DNA from: Actinomycetes bacterium
GTDB taxonomy: Bacteria > Actinomycetota > Actinomycetes > Mycobacteriales > Micromonosporaceae
Assembly (NCBI GenBank): GCA_023437285.1
Contig: JAEZGP010000345.1
Location: forward strand, 1 to 7,550
DNA: 7,550 nt
Direction: 5' to 3'
The position numbers and the translations under genes were made by a program. Shown one piece after another: positions 1 through 6,800 of the stretch (its first letter is position 1; every line of letters begins with the position of its first letter). The notes below the pieces were generated by a model. The model searched no databases, was not told where the DNA came from, and was given only the letters and a program-made list of their open reading frames with translations.

Positions 1-185
1 GGATCATGCGCGAGGACCGCCGCGGGATCGTGCCGGCCGGCCGCGGGATCGTGCCGGGCCGCCGCCGCGGGATCGTGCCGGACGGCCGCCGCGGGTTTCG
101 GCTGGGCGGCCAGTCCGCTGGACAGGAGGAGCGCCAGCGCCAGGACGGCGGCTGTGGACGGGCGTGACCAGCGTCGGCGCTGCAT
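1..185 (-). CDS. Secreted protein with RHDPAA repeats (N-terminal part, truncated by window edge)
   Basis: An open frame of 61 codons starts at the ATG at 185-183 and runs off the left edge without a stop. The start is supported by a strong ribosome site, GAGGAGG at 196-190, four bases before the ATG. The product has a textbook signal peptide: a basic stretch (MQRRRWSRPS, residues 1-10), a hydrophobic core at about 11-24, then an Ala-rich cleavage region near 25-28. The mature start is Pro/Ala-rich with three copies of RHDPAA (His37, His45, His52) and a fourth HD at 60-61. I do not recognise the family and the functional domain lies outside the window. It is tandem to and downstream of the CDF exporter, 127 bases away. 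The regular His-Asp pairs could bind metal, but this is only inference. Gene reality is well supported; function is unknown. Confidence 0.78.
   Translation of the reverse strand, partial: MQRRRWSRPSTAAVLALALLLSSGLAAQPKPAAAVRHDPAAAARHDPAAGRHDPAAVLAHD
20..81. repeat. Three direct copies of a 17-base repeat inside the truncated secreted gene
   Basis: The 17-mer CCGCGGGATCGTGCCGG occurs exactly at 20-36, 41-57 and 65-81, with offsets of 21 and 24 bases, both multiples of three. Read on the minus strand it encodes the RHDPAA units of the secreted protein. The repeats are therefore in-frame coding repeats that can expand or contract without breaking the frame, rather than a regulatory array. Confidence 0.85.
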
Positions 186-242
186 ATCTCCTCCTCGACG
201 GTGACAAGCCGCCAAGCGGAGACAGGGTGCCGCAAGCCAGGC

Positions 243-273
243 GGTATGCCCCTTTTACGGGGTTCCGCATACC
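243..273 (-). terminator. Hairpin between CDF gene and secreted gene (terminator or operator)
   Basis: GGTATGC at 243-249 and GCATACC at 267-273 form a perfect 7-base inverted repeat. A nested CCC/GGG pairing (250-252 with 260-262) around an A/T loop lies inside it. It sits 40 bases beyond the CDF stop codon and 58 bases before the secreted-protein start. There is no T-tract, which is common in high-GC actinobacteria. It could end the CDF transcript or act as an operator for the downstream gene; the sequence alone does not decide. Confidence 0.4.
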
Positions 274-312
274 TAACGACTGTTGTGGGAATTCGGCCCT
301 GCGCGGCGCCGG

Positions 313-1242
313 TTACGAACCGCCCCGGCCGATGGGCAGGACGTCCGGTCCGGCGTGGTCGACCTGCAGCGTCGTGTGGGTGAGGTGATACCGCTCGGAC
401 AGTTGCGCCTCGATCGCCAGGCGCGCGCCGTGGCAGTCGGCCCCCGGCCGGACGAGTACGTGCGCCGACAGCGCCGGCGCCCCCGACGTGATCTCCCAGA
501 CGTGCAGGTCGTGCACGTCGACCACGCCGTCGACCGTACGCATGCACGCGTTGATGTCCGCCGGCTCCAGGCCCGCCGGCGCGCGCTCGAGCAGCACCCG
601 GCCGCTGTCGCGCAGCAGCGTCAGGCCCGCCTTGAGCATCAGCGCCACGACGACCAGCGAGGCGATCGTGTCGGCCTGGACGAACCCGGTGAGCAGGATG
701 ACGGCGCCCGCGACGGCCGTGGCGACGAACGCCGCGAGGTCGGTGAGGATGTGCTGGTAGGCGCCCTCGACGTTGAGGCTGCGCCGATTGGCTCTGCCGA
801 TGAGCACGGTCGCCACCAGGTTGACCACGATGCCGGCCAACGCGGTCCACAGCACGGCCGCGCCGGCGACCTCGGCCGGCTCCCACAGGCGCAGCACCGC
901 CTCGACGCCCAGCCAGCCGGCGAGCAGCAGCAGCGTGAGGCCGTTGGCCTGCGCGGAAAGGATCTCGGCGCGCTTGAGCCCGTACGTGTAGCCCCCGCGC
1001 GGCGGGCGGGCCGCGAGCCGCATCGCGAGCAGCGCCAACGCGATCGACGCCGCGTCGGTGAGCATGTGGGCGGCGTCGGAGAGCAGCGCCAGCGACCCGG
1101 AGGCGAAGCCGATGACGACCTCGACGGCCATGAACGCGAGGATCAGCGCGAGGGCCCAGCCCAGCAGGCGCCGGTCGGTGCCGGCGCTCACCAGCGGTCC
1201 GTGCCGGTGCCCGCCACGCTGGTGTTCGTGATCGTGGCCCAT
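313..1242 (-). CDS. CDF-family zinc (cation) efflux transporter, CzcD/ZitB-like
   Basis: This 309-residue inner-membrane protein is a cation diffusion facilitator that would export Zn2+ (or Cd2+/Co2+) in exchange for protons. The length fits bacterial members. The N-terminus is His-rich (MGHDHEHQRGGHRH), as in CzcD/ZitB/ZnT proteins. Six membrane helices are visible at about 26-47, 50-76, 92-115, 128-149, 164-187 and 191-212. Helices 2 and 5 each carry an HxxxD motif (His59/Asp63 and His164/Asp168), the HD-HD site typical of Zn/Cd-type CDFs. A cytoplasmic ferredoxin-like domain follows (about 213-295, with VDVHDLHVWEI). I chose the ATG at 1242 because AGGAGGG lies at 1251-1245 and the protein aligns from there; the frame stays open further upstream, but that would run into ycnI. 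It is divergent from ycnI and has its own promoter and palindrome. Confidence 0.95.
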   Translation of the reverse strand: MGHDHEHQRGGHRHGPLVSAGTDRRLLGWALALILAFMAVEVVIGFASGSLALLSDAAHMLTDAASIALALLAMRLAARPPRGGYTYGLKRAEILSAQANGLTLLLLAGWLGVEAVLRLWEPAEVAGAAVLWTALAGIVVNLVATVLIGRANRRSLNVEGAYQHILTDLAAFVATAVAGAVILLTGFVQADTIASLVVVALMLKAGLTLLRDSGRVLLERAPAGLEPADINACMRTVDGVVDVHDLHVWEITSGAPALSAHVLVRPGADCHGARLAIEAQLSERYHLTHTTLQVDHAGPDVLPIGRGGS

Positions 1243-1268
1243 GACCCTCCTCTCGTGGTGCCGTGTCG

Positions 1269-1297
1269 AATGTATGCGGACATTGCAATAAGTGCAA
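1269..1297 (-). promoter_or_regulatory. CDF promoter overlapping a TTGCA-N5-TGCAA operator
   Basis: On the minus strand, TTGCAC (1297-1292) and TACATT (1274-1269) are separated by exactly 17 bases, a good housekeeping -35/-10 pair. The predicted start of transcription, around 1262, gives a leader of about 20 bases containing the AGGAGGG site. A perfect palindrome, TTGCA-ATAAG-TGCAA (plus strand 1283-1297), covers the -35 box and half the spacer. A repressor bound there would block RNA polymerase. ArsR/SmtB-type metal sensors commonly control CDF exporters this way, so release by Zn2+ or a similar metal is inferred. No regulator gene is in the window. The 17-base spacer argues against MerR-type control, which uses 19-20 bases. 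Confidence 0.6.
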
Positions 1298-1304
1298 CCA
1301 TCGT

Positions 1305-1325
1305 GCGGTGGGGTCGCCCCGCCGC
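1305..1325 (+). other. GC-rich hairpin in CDF/ycnI divergent region
   Basis: GCGGTGGGG at 1305-1313 can pair with CCCCGCCGC at 1317-1325 around a TCG loop. This gives nine pairs including one G-U wobble in plus-strand RNA. It lies just upstream of the CDF -35 box. If the ycnI transcript starts near 1430, as the best promoter candidate suggests, the hairpin is not transcribed with ycnI. It may simply reflect base composition. Confidence 0.25.
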
Positions 1326-1389
1326 CGCCGAGAAGCGCGACACGCGCCGGAACCAGACCCCTCCGCCGGCCGACCGATGAGATAGCGGA

Positions 1390-1422
1390 GGATCGACACA
1401 CCGCACGATCCGAGGGTAGGCG
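1390..1422 (+). promoter_or_regulatory. Candidate ycnI promoter with overlapping inverted repeat
   Basis: TCGACA (1393-1398, five of six bases of TTGACA) is followed after 18 bases by TAGGCG (1417-1422), a weak -10. The leader would be about 25 bases, containing AAGGGGA at 1441-1447 as the ribosome site. An inverted repeat, GGATCG (1390-1395) and CGATCC (1406-1411), overlaps the -35 and spacer and could be an operator. The -10 is poor, so this remains a candidate. Confidence 0.3.
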
Positions 1423-1452
1423 GGCCACGGCCGCCACACGAAGGGGACGCAG

Positions 1453-2145
1453 ATGACCAGATGGGCTCTCCGGGCGGCCGCCGTCGCCCTCGGCGTCGCC
1501 GTCGCGCTGCCGATCGCGAGCGCGGCGTACGCCCACGTCGAGGTGCGCGCCGACAAGACCCGCGCCTTGGCGACCGACGTCACGGTCACCTTCGTCGCCG
1601 CCGCCGAGTCCGCCTCGTCCGGCATCAAGTCCGTCCGGGTCGTCCTGCCCGAGGGCATCGCCCCCGACGAGGTCAGCCTCGTCTCCGCGCCGTCGGGCTG
1701 GAAACTCAGCGCCACCGACGACGGCTACCAGGTCGCTGGCGCCGCCCAGCCGGTCGGCCGCAACGTCACGCACAAGGTGAAGATCAAGCAGCTGCCCGAC
1801 GAACGGTCACTGACCTTCAAGAGCCTCGTGACGTACGGCAACAACACCGTCGACCGGTGGATCGGCGACCCGGACAGCGAGAACCCGGCCCCCGTCCTCA
1901 AGCTGCGGGCCGCCGCGAGCCCCGCACCCGCCACGAGCGCCGCCCCGGCCACCAGCGCCGCGCCGGCGACAACGCCGGCCCCGGCCAGCGCCGAACCGAC
2001 GACCGCCGCCAGCATCTCCCCCGAACCGGTCAGCGCCGAGGAATCGGCCGGAAGTTCGTGGTGGTGGGTGGCCGGCGCGGCGGTGCTCGCCGGCGCGCTC
2101 CTGGCCGGCTACCTCGCCGCCCGCCGCCGACGCCCGACCAGCTGA
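1453..2145 (+). CDS. ycnI: YcnI-like (DUF1775) copper-binding, membrane-anchored extracytoplasmic protein
   Basis: The 230-residue product has a signal peptide (residues 1-27) cut after AYA, leaving His28 as the mature N-terminus, as in YcnI proteins. The DUF1775 domain spans about 28-152, with the expected SGW (Trp83) and the conserved block RWIGDPDSENPAPVLKL at 135-151. In Bacillus subtilis YcnI, the mature N-terminal His, a Glu and a Trp hold Cu(II) in a mono-histidine brace. The matching residues here are His28, Glu52 and Trp136 (literature assignment recalled, not checked). A Pro/Ala/Ser/Thr linker follows (about 153-200), then one membrane helix (203-223) and an RRRR stop-transfer tail, so the domain faces outward. 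The ATG is preceded by AAGGGGA. It is divergent from the CDF exporter, which supports a metal-homeostasis role. The usual CopC/CopD neighbour is not seen inside the window. Confidence 0.9.
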   Translation: MTRWALRAAAVALGVAVALPIASAAYAHVEVRADKTRALATDVTVTFVAAAESASSGIKSVRVVLPEGIAPDEVSLVSAPSGWKLSATDDGYQVAGAAQPVGRNVTHKVKIKQLPDERSLTFKSLVTYGNNTVDRWIGDPDSENPAPVLKLRAAASPAPATSAAPATSAAPATTPAPASAEPTTAASISPEPVSAEESAGSSWWWVAGAAVLAGALLAGYLAARRRRPTS

Positions 2146-2180
2146 CGCGATCACCTCAGCCAGCGAGGTCGGCGATCGCG
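2146..2180. terminator. Bidirectional terminator hairpin at the ycnI/GH20 junction
   Basis: CGCGATC (2146-2152) pairs with GATCGCG (2174-2180), and inside it ACCTC (2153-2157) pairs with GAGGT (2165-2169). This gives twelve base pairs with a 7-base loop and a 4-base bulge. It begins at the base after the ycnI stop and overlaps the last codons of the convergent GH20 gene, whose stop lies only ten bases away. Position and strength fit a shared terminator without a T-tract. Confidence 0.55.
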
Positions 2181-3688
2181 GGCCAGTCGACGCGGGCCGA
2201 GCGGTAGTAGGCGATGCCGAGTGCGTCCCAACGCTCGGCGTGCGCGGCGAGCCGGCCGCGCAGCGACGCCCAGTCTCGCGCGGCGCGCGGCGACCAGCCC
2301 ACCTCGGCGAGCACCGCGAGCCGGGGGAATGCCAGCTCGTCCAGGTCGGCCGCGCTGGCCGCCGTCTCCGTCCACAGTGGTGACTCCACCCCGAGGACGT
2401 GCTCCTCGACCACGCCCGGCAGGTGGTCCGCGGGGTCCCACGCGTACGCGTCGTCGACCTCGATGAACCCCGCCCAGTTCAGGCCCAGCCGGTCCCCCGG
2501 CGCGTACTGCATGTCGAGGTAGGCCCGGGTGGCCGGCGACATGATGACCCGGTGGCCCCGGTCGACCGCCGCGACGACCGCCGGCGCCTCGCGCGTGGTG
2601 CCCCAGAACTGCATCACGGCCGACGGGTCCAGCGGCGCCTGCGCGATCTCGTGCCAGCCGATAGGGATCTTGCCGTGCCCACGCACGATCCGCTGCGCGC
2701 GGGTGAGCATCGTGGCGTAGTCCTCGCGGTCGGTGTTATGCGCCTCGTCGCCGCCCAGGTGCAGGTAGGGTCCGGGGGTCAGCGCGGCGAGTTCCCCGAA
2801 CACGTCGGCAAGGAACCGGTATGTGTGCGGGTTGTCCGCCGCCAGCGAGCTGAATCCCACCTCGGTCCCGGTGTACCGGGGCACCGCGACGCCGTCGCGG
2901 GTCAGCTCCGGATACGCGGCGAGCGCAGCGTTGGTGTGCCCAGGAAGATCAATTTCGGGTACCACCGTGATGAAGCGTTGCGCGGCGTACTCGACCAGGT
3001 GCCGGTACTCGTCCTGGGTGTAGCAGCCGCCCGGCCCGCCGCCCACCTCGCTCGCGGCCCCATAGCCGGTCAGGCGCGGCCAGGACGTGATCTCCAACCG
3101 CCAGCCCTGGTCGTCGGTCAGGTGCAGGTGCAGGTGATTGACCTTGTAGAGGGCCGCCTGGTCGATGAACCGCTCGACGGTGGCGACCGGGAAGAAGTGC
3201 CGCGCCACGTCGAGCATCACGCCCCGGTACGCGAACCGGGGCCGGTCGACGATCCGTACCCCGGGCACCACCCACGGGCCACTGTGCACGGACCGCCCCT
3301 CGACGGCGGCGGGCAGCAACTGCCGCAGCGTCTGTACCCCCCGGAACAGCCCGGCCGGAGCCGACCCGCTGATGGTCACGGCCCGCCCGTCGGCGGCCAG
3401 GTCGTACGCCTCGTCGCCGGTCGCCCGATCAACCGACGCGCCGCGGGCGGGCCGCAGCCGTAGGGCGATTCCCGGCCCGTCCTCCGTGGTCACCGGGAAC
3501 GGCAGGCCGGTCACCGGCCGCAGGAGGCCGGCGACGTACTCCGCGACAGCCTCAGCGCCGGGGTGGACGCTGATGACCGCGTCGGCGCCGAGCGTGACGT
3601 CCGTGCCCGCCACCGCCCCGATCTCCGCCGGTACGGGGATCACCGCCGGCAGCGCGCCACGCGTCCCGGGCGAACGTACGTCGTCCAT
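2156..3688 (-). CDS. GH20 beta-N-acetylhexosaminidase, apparently cytoplasmic
   Basis: This 510-residue enzyme would remove terminal beta-linked GlcNAc (or GalNAc), for example from chitobiose, by substrate-assisted catalysis. A GH20b-type domain covers about 14-147 and the catalytic barrel about 150-470. The motif HLGGDEAH carries the catalytic pair Asp314-Glu315. Other residues fit the Streptomyces plicatus enzyme pattern: Arg155, Asp192/Asp193, His251, Trp345, Trp362, Tyr390, Trp405, Trp439 and Glu441. No signal peptide or membrane helix is visible at the N-terminus (MDDVRSPGTRGALP), unlike secreted chitin-degrading relatives. It therefore probably acts on imported chito-oligosaccharides. 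The ATG at 3688 has GGAGG at 3701-3697, eight bases away. A promoter with an ROK-like operator lies upstream; the gene converges on ycnI and is divergent from the caspase gene. Confidence 0.95.
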   Translation of the reverse strand: MDDVRSPGTRGALPAVIPVPAEIGAVAGTDVTLGADAVISVHPGAEAVAEYVAGLLRPVTGLPFPVTTEDGPGIALRLRPARGASVDRATGDEAYDLAADGRAVTISGSAPAGLFRGVQTLRQLLPAAVEGRSVHSGPWVVPGVRIVDRPRFAYRGVMLDVARHFFPVATVERFIDQAALYKVNHLHLHLTDDQGWRLEITSWPRLTGYGAASEVGGGPGGCYTQDEYRHLVEYAAQRFITVVPEIDLPGHTNAALAAYPELTRDGVAVPRYTGTEVGFSSLAADNPHTYRFLADVFGELAALTPGPYLHLGGDEAHNTDREDYATMLTRAQRIVRGHGKIPIGWHEIAQAPLDPSAVMQFWGTTREAPAVVAAVDRGHRVIMSPATRAYLDMQYAPGDRLGLNWAGFIEVDDAYAWDPADHLPGVVEEHVLGVESPLWTETAASAADLDELAFPRLAVLAEVGWSPRAARDWASLRGRLAAHAERWDALGIAYYRSARVDWPAIADLAG

Positions 3689-3727
3689 GGCCCCCGCCTC
3701 CGCTCGGTCAAGGTCATCGTGGCGCCC

Positions 3728-3755
3728 ATACTATCTGTAAAGACTCTTAACACAA
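3728..3755 (-). promoter_or_regulatory. GH20 promoter with ROK-like sugar-responsive operator
   Basis: On the minus strand, TTGTGT (3755-3750) and TAGTAT (3733-3728) are separated by 16 bases, a plausible -35/-10 pair, with a leader of about 30 bases before the ATG. Between them lies GTTAAGAGTCTTTAC (3751-3737), a 15-base near-palindrome (six of seven arm pairs match). It stands out as A/T-rich in this GC-rich DNA. ROK-family repressors of sugar and amino-sugar genes bind similar GTTA...TAAC sites, so induction by GlcNAc or chitobiose is inferred. No regulator gene is in the window, and no DasR-type site was seen. Confidence 0.5.
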
Positions 3756-3843
3756 ACCGTGCCCAGCAACCGATCAACGACGTTCGACGGCCAAGCCTGC
3801 CGAGGGAGGGCGGCAAGGCGAGCCGATCATCCCAGCCCCGTGA

Positions 3844-3861
3844 CGTACCGCCGGCCGTACG
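3844..3861. promoter_or_regulatory. Palindrome upstream of the caspase gene (candidate operator)
   Basis: The 18-base sequence CGTACCGCCGGCCGTACG is a palindrome at 16 of 18 positions: CGTAC/GTACG arms around a GCCGGC core. It ends 37 bases before the GTG start at 3899. Its right arm overlaps TACGAT (3858-3863), the only reasonable -10 candidate for the gene, for which I find no convincing -35. A repressor here would silence the gene; this is inferred from position and symmetry. Confidence 0.4.
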
Positions 3862-3898
3862 ATTTCGCACGTGGCCGAGCCGAGGTGTCGGAGGCACA

Positions 3899-6800
3899 GT
3901 GGCGGATGAAACCAGCTTCGTGCTGAGGGTGACCTCGACGGACCCGCGAGCCGACGCCGCGCAGCTGGAGGAACTGGCGCTACAGCTTCGTGACGAGCTG
4001 CGTTCCGCCGGTAGGTACACGGTCGTTCGACAGCCCTCCGGTGCCGCCCCGGACGATGCCCGCAGCGCGGAGGCGATCCTTGCCGGCGTCGGCTTTGTGC
4101 TGACGACCGGACTGACCACGGTGGCGGCCGCCGCCGACATCGTCACGTTCGTCCAGGACTGGCGAAGCCGACATCCTCGCCGGCGCCGCCTGTCGGTTTC
4201 TGGCGCGGACGTGGACGTGTCGGCCTCCGACGGAACCGACGCGGTGGCGGCGGCGATCGGCCGCCGAGGCACGCGGGTGCGGGGCTGGCCGGGGCGGCGT
4301 CGCAGCGCTCTGCTCATCGCCAACGCCACCTATGTGGACTCCGGCCTCAAGCGGCTGCGTTCCCCTGTTCAGGACGTCCGCGGGCTGGCCGACGTACTCA
4401 GCGCGCCGGCGATCGGCGGCTTCGATGTCGACCTCCTCGTCGACGCCGACGAACGCACGATCCGCCGCAAGCTGGCCGCCTTCTTCGCCAACCGTGACCC
4501 AGATGACCTGCTGCTGCTGCATTTCTCCTGTCACGGGCTCAAGGATCAGCGCGGTCGGCTGCACCTGGCGGCCAGCGACACGGACCTGCAGTCGCTGACG
4601 GCCACGGCGGTCCCGGCGTCGTTCATCAACGATCTGATGACGGAGACGATCGCCCGACGGGTGGTCCTGATCCTCGATTGCTGTTACAGCGGCGCCTTCG
4701 CCCGTGGCGCGGCGGTGCGGGGCGACCGGTCGGTCCACGTGGCCGAGGAGTTCGGTGGGGGTACGGGCCGCATTGTGCTCACGGCCTCCAGCGCCACCGA
4801 GTACGCGTTCGAGGGTGACCGGGTCAAACACTTCGAGGCGACGCCGTCGGTGTTCTGCGAGGCGTTGGTGGCCGGCCTGGCGACGGGCGAGGCGGACCTC
4901 GACAACGACGGCGACATTACCGTCGACGAGCTCTACCGGTACGTGCACCGCCGGGTGATCGACGCCCGCAAGGGCCAGCAGCCGCACATGTCGGCATTCG
5001 GGGTGGCCGGGTCGCTGGTCCTCGCGCACAGCGTGCTACCGCCCGCGACACCTGCCCCACCACCGGTGTCGGTCCCTGCCACGCCGAAACCGCCGGCCAA
5101 GGCCACACCGCTCAAGACCGGCGCGCCGAGCAGGCCGTCGCACGACCCGCCGCTGAGCAGGCCGTCGCACGACCCGCCGCCCAGCCGACCGCAACGGCCG
5201 TACACGCGTCCGGACCTGGACACCACTCAATCGTGGATCCGGCACCCGGTCGTGTTCGTCGCGGTTGTTGTCGCCGTTCTCGGCTCAGCGGTCCAGGCGC
5301 TGCAGGCCAGTCTCATGCCCGGCCTCGTCGCCGAGTCCGACTTCCGGGTGTTCTTCAACGGTCTGCACTTCGCCGCGTTGCTGCCGGTCGCGGCCATCGC
5401 CGCCGCCGTGCGCAGTTTCCGCGTGCGACGCACCGGGTGGACGGCGCTGTTGTCGATGCTCGCGGTCGGGCTGCTCGCGGCCCTGGCCGTGTTGTCCGAG
5501 CAGGGCTTCGGCTTCCGGTTTCCGCTGTCGTGGTACACGCCGAACTCGACCCTCGCCGGGCAGAACGAGGTCGTCGAACGGGCGGTGACGATCGCGGGCG
5601 TCGTCGTGATCGCGGCCGGCCTCATCATCACGGACACCCTGAACGGACCTCGATTGACCCGCTCCAGCCGGGTCGGCGGGTTGCTCGCGGTCGCGGGCGG
5701 CCTGGTTCTCTCGCTCGTCGGCCTCATAGCGTTGTTCGGCGAGCGGCACGCGATCTTCCATCTCTGGACTGCCGCGACCAGCCCGACGGTGGCCGACGCG
5801 CCCCGAGGTGTCACGGCCGTATTCGGCATCGGCAACATACTGCCACTCGACCACCGGGGTTATGCCACGGACGCGTTCGCGGTCGCTCACCAGTTCTGGC
5901 CCGCGGGGTGGCTCTGCCTTGTCGCGGCCGCCGCGCTGGCCGCCGCATCCGCGTCGCGCCGGCGACAGTACGCCTGGGCGGTCGCCGTTGCCGTCCCGGC
6001 GGTCGGGTCCCTCGTGCTCGGCACCATGGCCGGCGGACGCTACGACGCCACCGCCATGGTGGACCTGATCCAGAAACTGGCGGGCATGAGCGTGCTCGCC
6101 GCCGCCGGCACCACCGCGTACCTGGTGTTCGGCGTACGGGGCCGGGAACCGGTGAGCCGGGCGGCGGGGTCCCCGTCGCGATGGTCCGCGGCGGGGAGCG
6201 CGGTCATCATTCTGGCCACGGTGGCAGCCGTGGCAGTCAGCGCCGTCACGCTCGCCCCGGCCGCGTACCGCCGCGACAATCCTTCCGCGCCGGCCGAGGT
6301 GATCAGAACGTTGCCGCACACGGGCGATCCGCGCGCGTTCGCCTTTCATCCGGACGGCGCGACGCTGGTCAGCGCGGAGGCCGACGGTACGCTGCGCTCC
6401 TGGGACATCGCCAGCGGCCAGCAGGCGGGACTGCCGGTCCCCATGCCGGCCTGGCCGGTCCAGGCCCTCGCCTACAGCGGCGACGGGACCTATCTCGTCA
6501 CGACCCATGTCGACAAGGCGCTTCGCCTGTGGAACGCGGCCGACCTGACCGAGGTGGGGTTGCCGATCCGGCCGCCGGCCGCACCCAACCAGGCGGTCTT
6601 CACCAGCCTCGCGCGCCACCAGTTGGTCGCCCTCACCGACGGCGAGCTCGCCCAGTACCCGATTACCAAAGGACGCGTCCTGAGCCCGGCGAAGGTGACG
6701 ATTCCGGACCGCGCGCGCACCTTCGCCGCCAGCGGCAACGGCGGCATCGTGATCGTGGGCTGCGGGAAGGGCACCGCCCGCGTCTACGACATGACGAAGC

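Noticed and set aside
20..81. Repeat cluster as a possible CRISPR or regulatory iteron array
   Set aside because: Spacing is in multiples of three, spacers are only 4-7 bases, and the repeats are coding units of a protein.
4..270. Minus-strand frame starting at 270 over the truncated secreted gene
   Set aside because: It overlaps the secreted-protein frame, which has a strong ribosome site and a real signal peptide. This frame gives low-complexity RPARSRGG sequence.
264..1280. Shared 9-mer GTATGCGGA in the gap after CDF (264-272, minus) and at the CDF promoter (1272-1280, plus)
   Set aside because: A single short match in opposite orientation, not part of the promoter palindrome; likely chance.
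283..1380. Plus-strand open frame opposite the CDF gene
   Set aside because: Arg/Gln/Asp-rich antisense translation without domains; the minus strand encodes an intact CDF transporter.
1243..1773. In-frame upstream extension of the CDF gene to 1773
   Set aside because: It would overlap the signal peptide and N-terminal part of ycnI and pass through the CDF promoter. The ATG at 1242 has a strong ribosome site and the expected His-rich start.
3563..3898. In-frame upstream extension of the caspase gene to an ATG at 3563
   Set aside because: It would run through the GH20 promoter and its 5' coding end and adds sequence resembling no domain. The GTG at 3899 has GGAGG at the right distance and starts just before the EACC1-like domain.
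3689..3898. DasR-type operator for the hexosaminidase gene
   Set aside because: No sequence close to the ACTGGTCTAGACCACT consensus was found in the divergent intergenic region.
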